This document shows positions 17,129-26,015 of a stretch of 64,000 nucleotides of DNA, one piece after another. Location: the NCBI GenBank assembly GCA_032139905.1, contig JAQJDB010000006.1, positions 558,001 to 622,000 on the forward strand. The letters are read 5' to 3'. The position numbers and the translations under genes are program-made. The notes beneath the pieces were generated by a model. It was not told the origin of the DNA. It searched no databases and was given only the letters and a program-made list of their open reading frames with translations. Numbering within the stretch: the first letter of the stretch is position 1; every line of letters starts with the position of its first letter. Source of the stretch: Nitrospira sp. MA-1 (GTDB taxonomy: Bacteria; Nitrospirota; Nitrospiria; Nitrospirales; UBA8639).

Positions 17129-17812
17129 TTAGGTAGGTGCATTTCCGTTTTCTTGAAGGTTTTGCACGATTCCTCTGAGATTATCCAGACTTGTCACATG
17201 GAGTGATGGGATCAGTCTGAAGCGGCTGTTCTCACCAAGAATGACTCCCGCAAAGTGACAGCCAAATTTACCAGCAGCCTCCAGATCATCCTCACTGTCT
17301 CCAACAAAAAGCATCTCATCTGGTTTTGCCTGAGTCAGCTCTTGGATGTGACGCAAGTTTTCCAGTTTACTTGCGGGAGCTCCGTATATCCCCGAGAAAT
17401 AGTGGGTGAGGTTTCGTAGGGTCACAAGTCGATTGAGGGCGTTGGTGGGCGTTTTTGAGTTGAGGTATAGAGGAATCCCTTCATTCAACAGCCAGGTCAG
17501 TATCCCTGAGGCCCCAGGTACTTCCTGGCACCTGACAATGGCTGTTTCGCAGGTAGCTGTGTAGGTCTCCGCCCATTGTAAGCCGAGGATTTCTGTGCTT
17601 GTGGGTGGCGGGATTAGCCCTTTCGCCTTGAACTCGCGGGCAAGTTCACGGGTGATTCCGTATCGATCTTTTTGAGAGCATCGCTGAAGAACGTCAGTGA
17701 CAGTGCAACCGCTGGGATCGTATTCCTCGACAATCTTGTAAAAGGACTGAACCTTCACCTGGTTTGAATCAACCAGCGTTCCGTCAAAATCGAATGCGAC
17801 GCAAGCAATCAT
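17129..17812 (-). CDS. HAD-family phosphatase
   Basis: A 227-aa HAD hydrolase. Motif I is CVAFDFDGTLVDSN with the nucleophile and acid aspartates. Motif II is around PLYLNSKTPTNAL. The motif III lysine is in GAPASKLENL. Motif IV is MLFVGDSEDDLEAAGKFG. A helical cap lies between residues 15 and 85. The ATG overlaps the NeuB-like gene stop by four bases, so the two are translationally coupled. The setting suggests it removes phosphate from a 9-phosphorylated nonulosonic acid made by its neighbour, as KDN/Neu5Ac-9-phosphatases do, or recycles another sugar phosphate. This role is inferred from position. Confidence 0.8.
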   Translation of the reverse strand: MIACVAFDFDGTLVDSNQVKVQSFYKIVEEYDPSGCTVTDVLQRCSQKDRYGITRELAREFKAKGLIPPPTSTEILGLQWAETYTATCETAIVRCQEVPGASGILTWLLNEGIPLYLNSKTPTNALNRLVTLRNLTHYFSGIYGAPASKLENLRHIQELTQAKPDEMLFVGDSEDDLEAAGKFGCHFAGVILGENSRFRLIPSLHVTSLDNLRGIVQNLQENGNAPT

Positions 17813-19392
17813 TGCGCCTGAGGATCGGGCAAAGGCACTTCAGGAGCTTTCTCCGAGGATGGCTGTTGGGCGATTTGAAACCGTCCCCAATGATCAACCA
17901 TGGTTTTTCGCTCGGATCGTTGCAGCTTATTGATTCGTTTGTCGGCATAGAAGGAGTCGTTGTTGTAATGGGTGGTGGACACTTCTTCAAAAACCACCCC
18001 GGTGTCTGTCCAAAAGGAATGCCACACTCCAGGTAGGATGAGAATGGTTTCACCGGGATGTAAAATGCGGGGATAGCCGTCGATATTCACGTGGAGGATG
18101 CCAAACAGTATTTGAAAGGTTTCCTCTTTCCTCGCATGATAATGTGAGGGGTGTCGCTGTCCCGGCAATTGAATGACGAGTTTTTTGCAATACTCCCGAT
18201 TGATACATTCAATAAGGACTGCGCCGGTTTGTCGGAAATTTTCAAGTCCGTAATGATGCGAATATTCGACTTTAAACTCACTGCCTAGTTGAATATTGGC
18301 TTGGTTGAGCAAGGCTTTGACTTCGTGAATCGCTTGCTTGAGGGTCACGAGACCTTGGTTGACCGTGATCTCGACCGCGTCCCGCATGACCGGTTGATCC
18401 GGCGTCATGTCCTGGACGGCCGTATAGCCCTCTTTCCAGGCTCCACTTTCCATCTGCCCTTCGACGTAGGGCATGGCAAAATACACAAGATCCCGTGTGA
18501 GTTCCCGGCCTTTTTTAATGAGCCGTTTGGCAAAGACTCCACGTCGAAGGCCATCCAATGAGGCCTGTTCCACTTCTGAGGCGGGTGGACGGGTTTTTGA
18601 GCCACACAATTCTTTTGCCCGATGGTAGGCTTCCAGCCAGGTGTCCACTTGCTGTGAGGTGGACGAGTAGGCATTCAATTTGATGGATTCGGTTTCCAGT
18701 CCAATGTGCCGTTCGAAAAGTCTGGCTCCAAGAGCGACGGCAATTTGAACAGGAACCGTGTCACCGGGATTTTCATGAGTGGACCAGCCAATGGGAATAT
18801 TGGGATACCGGTTGCGCAAGACCTGTATTTGATTCAAATTCATTAGCGGGTCAGGAGTTGGATACACCGACACGCAGTGCATGAGTGCGAATTGCACGGC
18901 CCGATGTTGGAAGAAACTCACCACATTATCGATGTCCTCCAGTGTCAGACCACCGGTTGAGCACACCACGGGCGGCCCGGCGCCGGCAATTTCCTCAAGA
19001 AGCGGCCAATCCTTGGCTGAACAACTGGCGACCTTTAACACATTAAAACCCATGTCGACGGCAATATTGACAGACTCTTCATCGAAAGGGGTGCACATGG
19101 CTAGCAGCCCTTGAGCCCAGACTTCATTGAGCAATGTTTGAAATTGTGCCTGGTCCAACCGGGTGGATTGAAATCGTTGAATGTATTTGAGTTCGCTGTT
19201 TGATTGATGATCTGTATGAATGAAGGTGTCGAGTTGGCGGAATTGGAATTTGATTGCTGCCCGGACCTGGTGCCGTTTGACCACCTCAGCCATTGATTGG
19301 ATGATTCCCAGGCCGTGTTCCACGCTTCCCTGGTGGTTGTTGGCTAAATCCAATATGAATAAATCATGGAAATTGAAATCTTGGTCTATCAT
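17809..19392 (-). CDS. neuB: NeuB-family nonulosonate synthase fused to a cupin
   Basis: Residues 1-270 form a NeuB-type TIM barrel that condenses phosphoenolpyruvate with an aldose: FILDLANNHQGSVEHG, AAIKFQFRQ, MCTPFDEESV, LKVASCSAKDWPLL, CSTGGLTLEDID, LMHCVSVYPTP and IGWSTHENPGD. Residues ~275-350 (RRGVFAKRLIKKGREL) form the antifreeze-like SAF domain. Residues ~375-500 add a cupin: QLPGQRHPSHYHARKEETFQIL and LHPGETILILPGVWHSFWTD supply the His/Glu metal ligands. At 527 aa it is ~180 longer than plain NeuB. The cupin resembles sugar isomerase-type cupins and may act on the substrate. The end overlaps the HAD gene by four bases. Confidence 0.87.
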   Translation of the reverse strand: MIDQDFNFHDLFILDLANNHQGSVEHGLGIIQSMAEVVKRHQVRAAIKFQFRQLDTFIHTDHQSNSELKYIQRFQSTRLDQAQFQTLLNEVWAQGLLAMCTPFDEESVNIAVDMGFNVLKVASCSAKDWPLLEEIAGAGPPVVCSTGGLTLEDIDNVVSFFQHRAVQFALMHCVSVYPTPDPLMNLNQIQVLRNRYPNIPIGWSTHENPGDTVPVQIAVALGARLFERHIGLETESIKLNAYSSTSQQVDTWLEAYHRAKELCGSKTRPPASEVEQASLDGLRRGVFAKRLIKKGRELTRDLVYFAMPYVEGQMESGAWKEGYTAVQDMTPDQPVMRDAVEITVNQGLVTLKQAIHEVKALLNQANIQLGSEFKVEYSHHYGLENFRQTGAVLIECINREYCKKLVIQLPGQRHPSHYHARKEETFQILFGILHVNIDGYPRILHPGETILILPGVWHSFWTDTGVVFEEVSTTHYNNDSFYADKRINKLQRSERKTMVDHWGRFQIAQQPSSEKAPEVPLPDPQAQ

Positions 19393-19415
19393 GCTTTTTC
19401 CCTTCCTCTGAAGAT

Positions 19416-20507
19416 CTACAGCACTTCTAGTGCCTGTGGTGTATAGCCTTTGCGGTAATCGATGCGCACAGTTCGTTTCTTGGCTGATGAGAGATGCGCG
19501 GCGGCCACCACCAGCATGGTTTCCAGGCCTCGCTCCAGTGAGAGGACGGAATCTTTGATTTTGCCTGTCATCACGGCCTCGATATGCTGTAATTCCCAGA
19601 TGAAATCATCCGGTCGCGTTTTCTGAATGGTGCGGAATTGAGCATCTTCTTTGCCGGTTTTCCAATCGACTCTGTCGACCCCTGGTTGGTGCCCGATGGT
19701 GAGCTCCGCGAAACCGTCATTTCCTTGAATCCTTGCCCACTTTCTGGAAGGGGAGGTAATGACGTCTTGCACCACCCTCCCGATTAAGCCTGTTTCAGTC
19801 CTCAGGGTAAGCAGGCAGAGTTTATCGTACTCCACCATATCTGTCTGGACATAATCCAGTGTTGCGGAGACTTCGGTGATACGGCCTTTTCCCAGGCCCC
19901 CACTCAAAAATTGCCAAAGGTTTATCGCGTGGGAATGTTCTCCACTGGCACCTCCACCCCGTTTCCAAAACCCCAGATAACTGTCCTGTGGACCCTGTAA
20001 CCATGAATGAGCCGCGAAGATGCCGCCCCAATGTTCACGAAATTCCACGTCGATGGTTTCAATGGTCGATAATTGGCGACCGGCTTGGAGTGTTTCCTGC
20101 GCGGCCTTTCCCACGACGTGGTCATATCCTACGAATGCGAATGTGCCAGACTCGGTTACCATATTTTGTAATGTTTCGGCCTGTTCCAGGTCTGGGGAGC
20201 AAAGAGGTTTTTCCACAAGAATAGCTTTGGGCTTTTCCTCAAGAGCCCCGAGAGCCAGGGAGAGGTGGGAATCTGGCGGCGTTCCAACGACGATGAGGTC
20301 AAACCCTCCTCTCGGGGCGTTTTTGACCAGGGAAAGCTTGACGGCCTCGTCCCATTTTCCATAACGAGTGGGATAAATTGTCTGTTTTGTCCGATCCAAT
20401 GCTGCTTGGTCCACATCGCATATCGTGACGTTCCAACCGAGGGAGCGGGATGCGTGAGCTAAATGGTTACCAATGGAGCCCGCTCCAAAAATTTTTACGT
20501 TATACAT
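19416..20507 (-). CDS. Gfo/Idh/MocA-family oxidoreductase
   Basis: A 363-aa NAD(P)-dependent dehydrogenase. The N-terminal Rossmann domain has KIFGAGSIGNHLAHASRSLGWNVTICDVD. DLIVVGTPPDSHLSLALGALEEKPKAILVEKPLC holds the family's conserved EKP lysine, and the HAINLWQFLSGG segment lies near the active site. A strong ribosome site (AAGGAGG, 4 bases before ATG at 20505-20507) fixes the start. Members oxidise or reduce hydroxyls on sugars and nucleotide sugars. Placed 23 bases before the NeuB-like gene in a glycan array, it likely prepares a modified sugar for surface glycan synthesis. Exact substrate unknown. Confidence 0.83.
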   Translation of the reverse strand: MYNVKIFGAGSIGNHLAHASRSLGWNVTICDVDQAALDRTKQTIYPTRYGKWDEAVKLSLVKNAPRGGFDLIVVGTPPDSHLSLALGALEEKPKAILVEKPLCSPDLEQAETLQNMVTESGTFAFVGYDHVVGKAAQETLQAGRQLSTIETIDVEFREHWGGIFAAHSWLQGPQDSYLGFWKRGGGASGEHSHAINLWQFLSGGLGKGRITEVSATLDYVQTDMVEYDKLCLLTLRTETGLIGRVVQDVITSPSRKWARIQGNDGFAELTIGHQPGVDRVDWKTGKEDAQFRTIQKTRPDDFIWELQHIEAVMTGKIKDSVLSLERGLETMLVVAAAHLSSAKKRTVRIDYRKGYTPQALEVL

Positions 20508-20599
20508 GTATCCTCCTTAGAATGTTCACTACTCGGTATATGGATGCACCTTTATGCTCAGCATAATTGCGGGTATAGGGATTCTTCATTCCTGAGAAT

Positions 20600-22000
20600 T
20601 TATTTGGGAAATATTTCAAAAATATTGTCGTGCAGGGGCCTGACTTGTGTGTGATGAAATCTTCCTAATGCATGTTGTAACCGCTTGATGCGGTCTTCGA
20701 TCTGCGCCAGGTTGATGTCAGGGAAAATGTGGTTCAGATAATTGTAGCGTTGCGATCGGTTTTGATCGCTCATGCGAAATTGAGCGTTGAATCGCCGCCG
20801 TAATTTTCTGCCGAGCGCCTGGGATTTTGCGGCCAATAGCGTGCCTAGTTTCGGGGTCGGGGGTGAATAGGTGGTGTCGAATGTTTCGAGCGTATTCACG
20901 ATGTTTTCTGAGGCAAAAGGCCCTTGAAGGGCCGCGAGATATTGCTCAATTAAACGGGTTTGGGCTTCAGAGTCATGTTCCTGTGCAGTCTGGTTACCTG
21001 CAAGGGTTGTTTTGACGAGTTCAATTAATTCCGGAGAGGATGTTGCACGGCGGCTAACGGCATTCGGAAGTTTTTTGTCAAAACGGTCGGACATGATCGG
21101 CTGAAAGGCAAAAACGGGACGTTTCAGAACATACCCTTCCAAGCCGGTGGTGCAACTATTATGAATAATGGCATCGGCCGCCAATAACCAGGGAATGACA
21201 TGTCCTTCTATGTGAACCTGGACATTTGGATATCCTTTTGCAGCCTGTCTCCATGTCTCATGGCTTTCAGAGGGGTGGGGACGGATCAATATAGTGTGTG
21301 CGGGGAAGGCTGCGGCCATTTGGCCTACCATGTCCTGGAAATGCTGAAATAGCGCCAGGCGGTGCCTGGCCATTCCAAGTTCAGATTCGTCCACGTCAGA
21401 TGGTGAGACCGTTGCTCGTTCAAGCGCCTCTTTTTCAGCTCCCTTGTTGGGCCTGAAGTGGTTCAATTTACCGAAATTGGTATTGATCAGGATGACCTTT
21501 CCGAATTTTTTATGGATGGATTCGACTTCCGGTTTCCAATATTGGCGCAGTTCCGGTCGTAATAAATCCACACGGGAATTTCCGGTTATATGGATGGGCA
21601 TCCCGTTGTATTGGGGCTGTGACTTCCAGATTCTGGCATTCTCTGTTCCCCATGCTAAAAAGAAATTTGGTCGGGTAAATTCTGTCGAGCCCAATTTTTC
21701 TTTCACATACACTTCCGGAGAACAGTACACAATCGCCTCCTCGTCCGTTCCTACCAGCGCGTGCCCCAATTGAGCCAGAAGGGAGAAGACAATAGCATTC
21801 CGGTTATGAAGGTTTGTGGGGAGATAGATGGATCTGGGTAAAGAGGCCAGATTGAGTTGAATTTCATGCTTTTCGCCAATAATGACGGAAAATCCCCGTT
21901 CTGCGGCGAAGCAGGAAAGCAAAACTTTGGCGTCAAATTCCCTGTTGAAAACTTCAACGGGGATAGTCAGTTGTCGACGGGGTTTTGGTATGCGTGACAA
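20600..22000 (-). CDS. Surface carbohydrate biosynthesis protein (GT-B-like)
   Basis: A 466-aa protein of the poorly characterised 'surface carbohydrate biosynthesis' family, related in fold to CDP-glycerol glycerophosphotransferases. The start is TTG at 21998-22000, followed by RRQLTIPVEVFNREFDAKVLLSCFAAERG, a strong family N-terminus. Later come HITGNSRVDLLRPELR, KVILINTNFG, HTILIRPHPSESHETW and the C-terminal donor-site-like LLAADAIIHNSCTTGLEGYVLKRPVFAF. The last ~70 residues are helical and basic. It lies 18 bases after the ELM1-like gene on the same strand. It probably transfers a sugar or polyol phosphate onto a surface polymer, but the chemistry is undefined. Confidence 0.75.
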   Translation of the reverse strand: MSRIPKPRRQLTIPVEVFNREFDAKVLLSCFAAERGFSVIIGEKHEIQLNLASLPRSIYLPTNLHNRNAIVFSLLAQLGHALVGTDEEAIVYCSPEVYVKEKLGSTEFTRPNFFLAWGTENARIWKSQPQYNGMPIHITGNSRVDLLRPELRQYWKPEVESIHKKFGKVILINTNFGKLNHFRPNKGAEKEALERATVSPSDVDESELGMARHRLALFQHFQDMVGQMAAAFPAHTILIRPHPSESHETWRQAAKGYPNVQVHIEGHVIPWLLAADAIIHNSCTTGLEGYVLKRPVFAFQPIMSDRFDKKLPNAVSRRATSSPELIELVKTTLAGNQTAQEHDSEAQTRLIEQYLAALQGPFASENIVNTLETFDTTYSPPTPKLGTLLAAKSQALGRKLRRRFNAQFRMSDQNRSQRYNYLNHIFPDINLAQIEDRIKRLQHALGRFHHTQVRPLHDNIFEIFPK

Positions 22001-22018
22001 TATAATTTCCGTAGATTT

Positions 22019-24439
22019 TCAAGACTGATCAAAAAACCCCAAGGCCTTTTTGACTTTTTTAGCCACGTCCCCGGTTTCGTTTAATTGTGGGCGCTTCCCG
22101 TTTTCTATGGGGTCGCCAAATGGTCGAGCCACTCCATTTTTGAAAAGGGAATCATGCAACATGCTGAGATTTCGTCGAGGCTGAATCAACCCCGAACGAA
22201 TCAGGCGGGCGCAAAGCCGTTCAATCCCTTGTTGGGGACGGGCGGTTCCCCTTTTATTGAGGGGTTGGAAGTGCGCACGTTGTACAATCTTTTCACTGAG
22301 GCGCACTTTCCACGTTGGTGAATGTTCAGGAAGTGGGACGATATAGACGGGCTTGCCCAGAGATGCGGCTTCGGCCAACATCGATTCGCTTTCTCCTGTG
22401 ACAATTAGCACGTCTGCGCCAGCTAAATACGCAAAATACGGATTGTCGGATTGGTTTGGTTGCCATGTATGAACAACATGGTCAGGAGTCAGAGTTTCCT
22501 CAAGGGCTTGACTCAAATCCTTACCCGTTCTGGGGGATGTGACAGCAAAAATCTTCCCATGGCATGTTTCGGCCAAGTCTTTGAGTTGGTTCCCAATCAT
22601 GCGAGCCATATCCGGAGTAAATTTGAACCGTGCGGTGGAACCTCCCACGACAAAGACTATGCGAGGATGGGGAGCGTTGCCAAAGAGGTCCGGCCAACGT
22701 TGGCTGACTGTCTCCAAGTCTTCTTGTGTCAATCCGTTCAACGGGGCGAGTGTCTCAATACGGTTCGGATGCGGCGAAAATCCATAATAGGTTGGTGTAA
22801 TCACGACATCAAATAAATCAGCAGGACCTCCTCCCTTCCGACCTAATTGAATGATTCGTGTTCTTCCCTGGCTCTGGTCACGAATCCATCTGGCAATTGG
22901 TGCCGGTCGCCATCCTGTCGAGATTACCACGTCAGGCCAAGGGGCCTGGAGGGGGGAAGAGTGACGTTGATCTAACCCTATAATATTCGGTGGGGCCAAC
23001 CCCCACAGAAATTTTTGAATTTTATGCCACCCGTAGAATCGTAACTGTTTAATATCATAAGGCCACCCCAACGACTTTGCGAGTAATTCTGATTGGGTCG
23101 TATGTCCAGTTTTGCCGTCTGAGAGTATCCAGATTCGCGGAAGCGTTCCAATCCAATTGCCTCCACAACGGATTTGACTCTGTGTTATTCCCTTTGAGGA
23201 GTGGGTGTGGAACACGACTTTCCAGTGAATAGCCGGATAGCGGGCACTGATTGAGTCAATATGACTGATCCACCAGTTGAAATCTCGTGTTAAATCTGAT
23301 TGAAGAGGGGCGGCGGTGAAGGACTGGAGTGGATACGTGCTTTCTATTCCCACATAGACCATACATTTTGCGCGATGAAACAGGGCTTCGATGACCCATG
23401 GAATATCGTCATCCGGAATGAGTTGCAGTCCTTTGGGTGCAAGAACAATGTCGAATTTTTGAAATCCTAGATCCTTAGATTCTGGATGACAAAGGTCAAG
23501 AGTCGTCATGGCTAAGGGGGAAAGGCCGCCGGGCTTCAGATGTTCCGGAATGCGGTGAACAGGTTCCCCGAGATGACAATAGAGAAGAGTTTTGGGCTTG
23601 AGAATGTGGATTGCTTCTTCTATCTCGGATACGGTCTCGGTATCCTGGATAGGGATGTTGGCCTGGATATCGCGTGCTTGAGTGGCGAATTTGGTAAATA
23701 GTGAAGATGGATTGGATTGGGTGAAGGGCAGGAACCCTTCTTGATTGGCGCTGTATTCCAAGTTGAACCACACATCTCCAACCGAGCTTTTCTGGTACAC
23801 AAATTCCTCGGGGAAAGGCTGCCAGGGTTGCGTATGAAGAGCTGTAAAATGGAGGACTTTTGACCGCCCTGTTTGATATTCCTCGTCGCGGGCATTCCAT
23901 TCGGGTTCTAATTGTCCCCAGAGGTTGGGTACATTTAAGGCGCGTTCCAACAGTGCATTTTTTCTCTCAAATTTGGCTGCGTTAAGCGACCAGACCTTTG
24001 CCATTTTGGCGCAATCCATCAGCATGACGGAGGAATCATTTTGAGCAATAGAGAGAAAGCCATGATCGTTCAAATCGTGGTCGAATAATTCCCCAGGGTC
24101 GGCCAGATAGATTTGGTCCACATCGTTGTAAATCGCTCGTCCGACCTGGCCTGCAAATGATGAAATCGCAAATCGATAATTCGTAAACCCTGTGAGCCAT
24201 TTCCGTCTGTCAAATCCTGATAATTCCTTCATGAGAAAAATTTCGTAGACTCGACCTGGATCACGAACCTGTTCAATGGACCACACGAGGATGCGTTCAG
24301 CCCTGTATTGGGATGATTCACTTCCAATAAAAATTCTGACTGGAGATTTCCCGGAGGAGGTATGTCCTTCTCTGGCTTCCAAGGTTATTTTTTCGGGAAT
24401 TGCCCTAATGCCGTTTGGTCTAGAGCGGTGGCGTGTCAT
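22019..24439 (-). CDS. Three-part fusion: GT8-like, methyltransferase-like, ELM1-like
   Basis: An 806-aa protein built from parts. Residues ~30-250 resemble a family-8-type GT-A transferase: VRIFIGSESSQYRAERILVWSI, then AIYNDVDQIYLADP with a DxD-type metal site, and VLHFTALHTQPW near the end. Residues ~265-430 (LYCHLGEPVHRIPEHL, FDIVLAPKGLQLIPDDDIPWVIEAL) look like a degenerate methyltransferase. Residues ~435-760 form an ELM1-like (PF06258) domain: IWILSDGKTGHTTQSELLAKSLGWPY, DVVISTGWRPAPIARWIR, RIVFVVGGSTARFKF, LAGADVLIVTGESESMLAEAASLGKPVYIVPL. The plant ELM1 domain has a GT-B-like fold. No membrane helix. It probably builds surface glycan; the combination is unusual. Confidence 0.7.
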   Translation of the reverse strand: MTRHRSRPNGIRAIPEKITLEAREGHTSSGKSPVRIFIGSESSQYRAERILVWSIEQVRDPGRVYEIFLMKELSGFDRRKWLTGFTNYRFAISSFAGQVGRAIYNDVDQIYLADPGELFDHDLNDHGFLSIAQNDSSVMLMDCAKMAKVWSLNAAKFERKNALLERALNVPNLWGQLEPEWNARDEEYQTGRSKVLHFTALHTQPWQPFPEEFVYQKSSVGDVWFNLEYSANQEGFLPFTQSNPSSLFTKFATQARDIQANIPIQDTETVSEIEEAIHILKPKTLLYCHLGEPVHRIPEHLKPGGLSPLAMTTLDLCHPESKDLGFQKFDIVLAPKGLQLIPDDDIPWVIEALFHRAKCMVYVGIESTYPLQSFTAAPLQSDLTRDFNWWISHIDSISARYPAIHWKVVFHTHSSKGITQSQIRCGGNWIGTLPRIWILSDGKTGHTTQSELLAKSLGWPYDIKQLRFYGWHKIQKFLWGLAPPNIIGLDQRHSSPLQAPWPDVVISTGWRPAPIARWIRDQSQGRTRIIQLGRKGGGPADLFDVVITPTYYGFSPHPNRIETLAPLNGLTQEDLETVSQRWPDLFGNAPHPRIVFVVGGSTARFKFTPDMARMIGNQLKDLAETCHGKIFAVTSPRTGKDLSQALEETLTPDHVVHTWQPNQSDNPYFAYLAGADVLIVTGESESMLAEAASLGKPVYIVPLPEHSPTWKVRLSEKIVQRAHFQPLNKRGTARPQQGIERLCARLIRSGLIQPRRNLSMLHDSLFKNGVARPFGDPIENGKRPQLNETGDVAKKVKKALGFFDQS

Positions 24440-24500
24440 GGGAGGTTTGGAAATAGGTTTAGGTGGTTATTTCGACATGTGATCGAAACAGAAACATTTT

Positions 24501-25730
24501 TTAATTGAGAATTGCATCCGGTTGCACCTGAGCAGGGTTGGTGTGGGTTGGAGTGATATGAGACAACTCTGCAAATGCAGAAATAATTTTTTCAATTTGT
24601 TTCTTCGTATGGGCTGCACTGACACTTAATCGAAGGAGGCATTCGCCGTTTGGTGTGGCAGGAGGAATCATGAGGTTGACATAAATGCCATATTCCAAGA
24701 GTTGTTGCCACATAGCAAGAGCCAATTCTCTGGTAGGGATCATCGCTGCCATAATCGGTCCGACCTCTGCCCCAAGCGTATACCCACTCTTTATTAATCC
24801 ATTATACAAATCCTGTGAATTCGTCCATAGCTGTTGGCGAAGTTCGGGGTGAGACTGGATAATGCGAATGGTTGCCCGTGTGGAAGCGACAACAGATGGA
24901 CATGGGGAGGCCGTAAAAATATAGGGACGACTGGCATAGCGGATTAACTCGAACTCTGGATGAGAACTTATACCGAATCCTCCTGTTGAGCCCAGGCTTT
25001 TACTGAATGTCCCGACGATGCAATCGACGTCCTGTTCGACGCCTGTTTCTTCCGCCAAGCCTCGTCCATGTTGGCCGAGTATGCCCAACGAATGGGCTTC
25101 GTCAACGATCAGTGTGGCTCCATACTTTTTCTTCACTTCGACGATCTCGGCCAGAGGAGCTCGATCTCCCAACATGCTATAAATGCCCTCGACAACAATT
25201 AAGGTCTGCTGGCTTCTGTCCCCCAATCGACGAAGACGTTTTTCTAAGTCTGCCACGTCATTATGCTTAAACCGGATGATTTCTGCCCCTCCAAGCCTGC
25301 ATCCATCATAAATGCTGGCATGAGAGTCCCCATCCATTAATATGGTATCCCCCGCGCCTGCAAGAGCAGAAAGGACGCCAAGATTAGCTTGGTACCCCGT
25401 GGAAAAAACGATTGCATAAGGCGCACCATAGAATTCCGCGATGGCCTTCTCAAGCTCACGGTGGCTCGCAAAAGATCCATTCGCCATCCTCGATCCCGTT
25501 GTGCCGGTCCCTTCCTGAGCAAGAGCCTGTTGACCGGCCAGAATGGCATCAGGGTGAAAGGTTAGACCTAAGTAGTTATTCGTGCCAACTAGAATAGTCG
25601 TTCGCCCGTTGATGATGGCCTCTGTTGGTGAAAGGATCTTGTCGACAGTGATATGAAAGGGGTTGACTCCACTTTTTAGCAACTCATTTCTGGCTTCTTG
25701 AATAGGAAGAAATTTGTCGAATAATGACAT
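24501..25730 (-). CDS. spt: Serine palmitoyltransferase (alpha-oxoamine synthase)
   Basis: A PLP enzyme predicted to condense serine with an acyl thioester to form 3-ketosphinganine, the first step of sphingolipid synthesis, in the cytosol. Landmarks are FDKFLPIQEARNELLKSGVNPFHITVDKILSPTEAIINGR (N-terminus close to Caulobacter-type Spt), GTNNYLGLTFHPDAI, GTGTTGSRMANGSFASHRELE, MDGDSHASIYDGCRLGGAEIIRFKHND and VDEAHSLGILGQHGRGL. The PLP lysine lies in GTFSKSLGSTGGF near residue 240. Bacterial Spt and 8-amino-7-oxononanoate synthase share this fold, but the adjacent acyl carrier protein, acyl-AMP ligase and reductase genes point to Spt. The start lies two bases after the carrier protein stop, so the two are coupled. 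Confidence 0.87.
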   Translation of the reverse strand: MSLFDKFLPIQEARNELLKSGVNPFHITVDKILSPTEAIINGRTTILVGTNNYLGLTFHPDAILAGQQALAQEGTGTTGSRMANGSFASHRELEKAIAEFYGAPYAIVFSTGYQANLGVLSALAGAGDTILMDGDSHASIYDGCRLGGAEIIRFKHNDVADLEKRLRRLGDRSQQTLIVVEGIYSMLGDRAPLAEIVEVKKKYGATLIVDEAHSLGILGQHGRGLAEETGVEQDVDCIVGTFSKSLGSTGGFGISSHPEFELIRYASRPYIFTASPCPSVVASTRATIRIIQSHPELRQQLWTNSQDLYNGLIKSGYTLGAEVGPIMAAMIPTRELALAMWQQLLEYGIYVNLMIPPATPNGECLLRLSVSAAHTKKQIEKIISAFAELSHITPTHTNPAQVQPDAILN

Positions 25731-25732
25731 GA

Positions 25733-25978
25733 TTACCCTTTCAGCAATTTCTCAATCTCTTCGCCTAGGTCCTTCACTGTTCGGATTTTGGGAAGATTGT
25801 TCAGAGGGATGGAAATATCAAAGTGATCCTCGATTTTCAAGAGAACTTGCATAACCTGCAAGGAATCTAATCCCAACTCGGCAACCAGCTCTGTTTGTTC
25901 TTTTAACCGAAAGTTCTCTTTGGCAAACGGCTTAAGGGTGTCGAACAGTTGGGGGAGAATGTCAGAATAACTTATCAT
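25733..25978 (-). CDS. Acyl carrier protein, Spt-associated
   Basis: An 81-aa acyl carrier protein. The frame is open further upstream, but the ATG at 25976-25978 (MISYSDILPQLFD) gives the normal length and is preceded by AAGAAGG five bases away. The phosphopantetheine attachment serine is in AELGLDSLQVMQVLL near residue 40, with EDHFDISIP following, a standard four-helix carrier. It sits between the reductase and spt. In Caulobacter a dedicated carrier in this position delivers the acyl group to Spt. Loading by the acyl-AMP ligase at 26995-28758 is likely. Its upstream edge is 37 bases from the reductase stop. Confidence 0.9.
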   Translation of the reverse strand: MISYSDILPQLFDTLKPFAKENFRLKEQTELVAELGLDSLQVMQVLLKIEDHFDISIPLNNLPKIRTVKDLGEEIEKLLKG

Positions 25979-26015
25979 AATAGCCTTCTTGATGAGGGAG
26001 GAGGACGGATCTGTA

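Noticed and set aside
24501-25730. Biotin synthesis enzyme (8-amino-7-oxononanoate synthase)
   Set aside because: Same fold, but the N-terminus and the adjacent carrier protein, acyl-AMP ligase and reductase fit serine palmitoyltransferase better, and no other bio gene is present.
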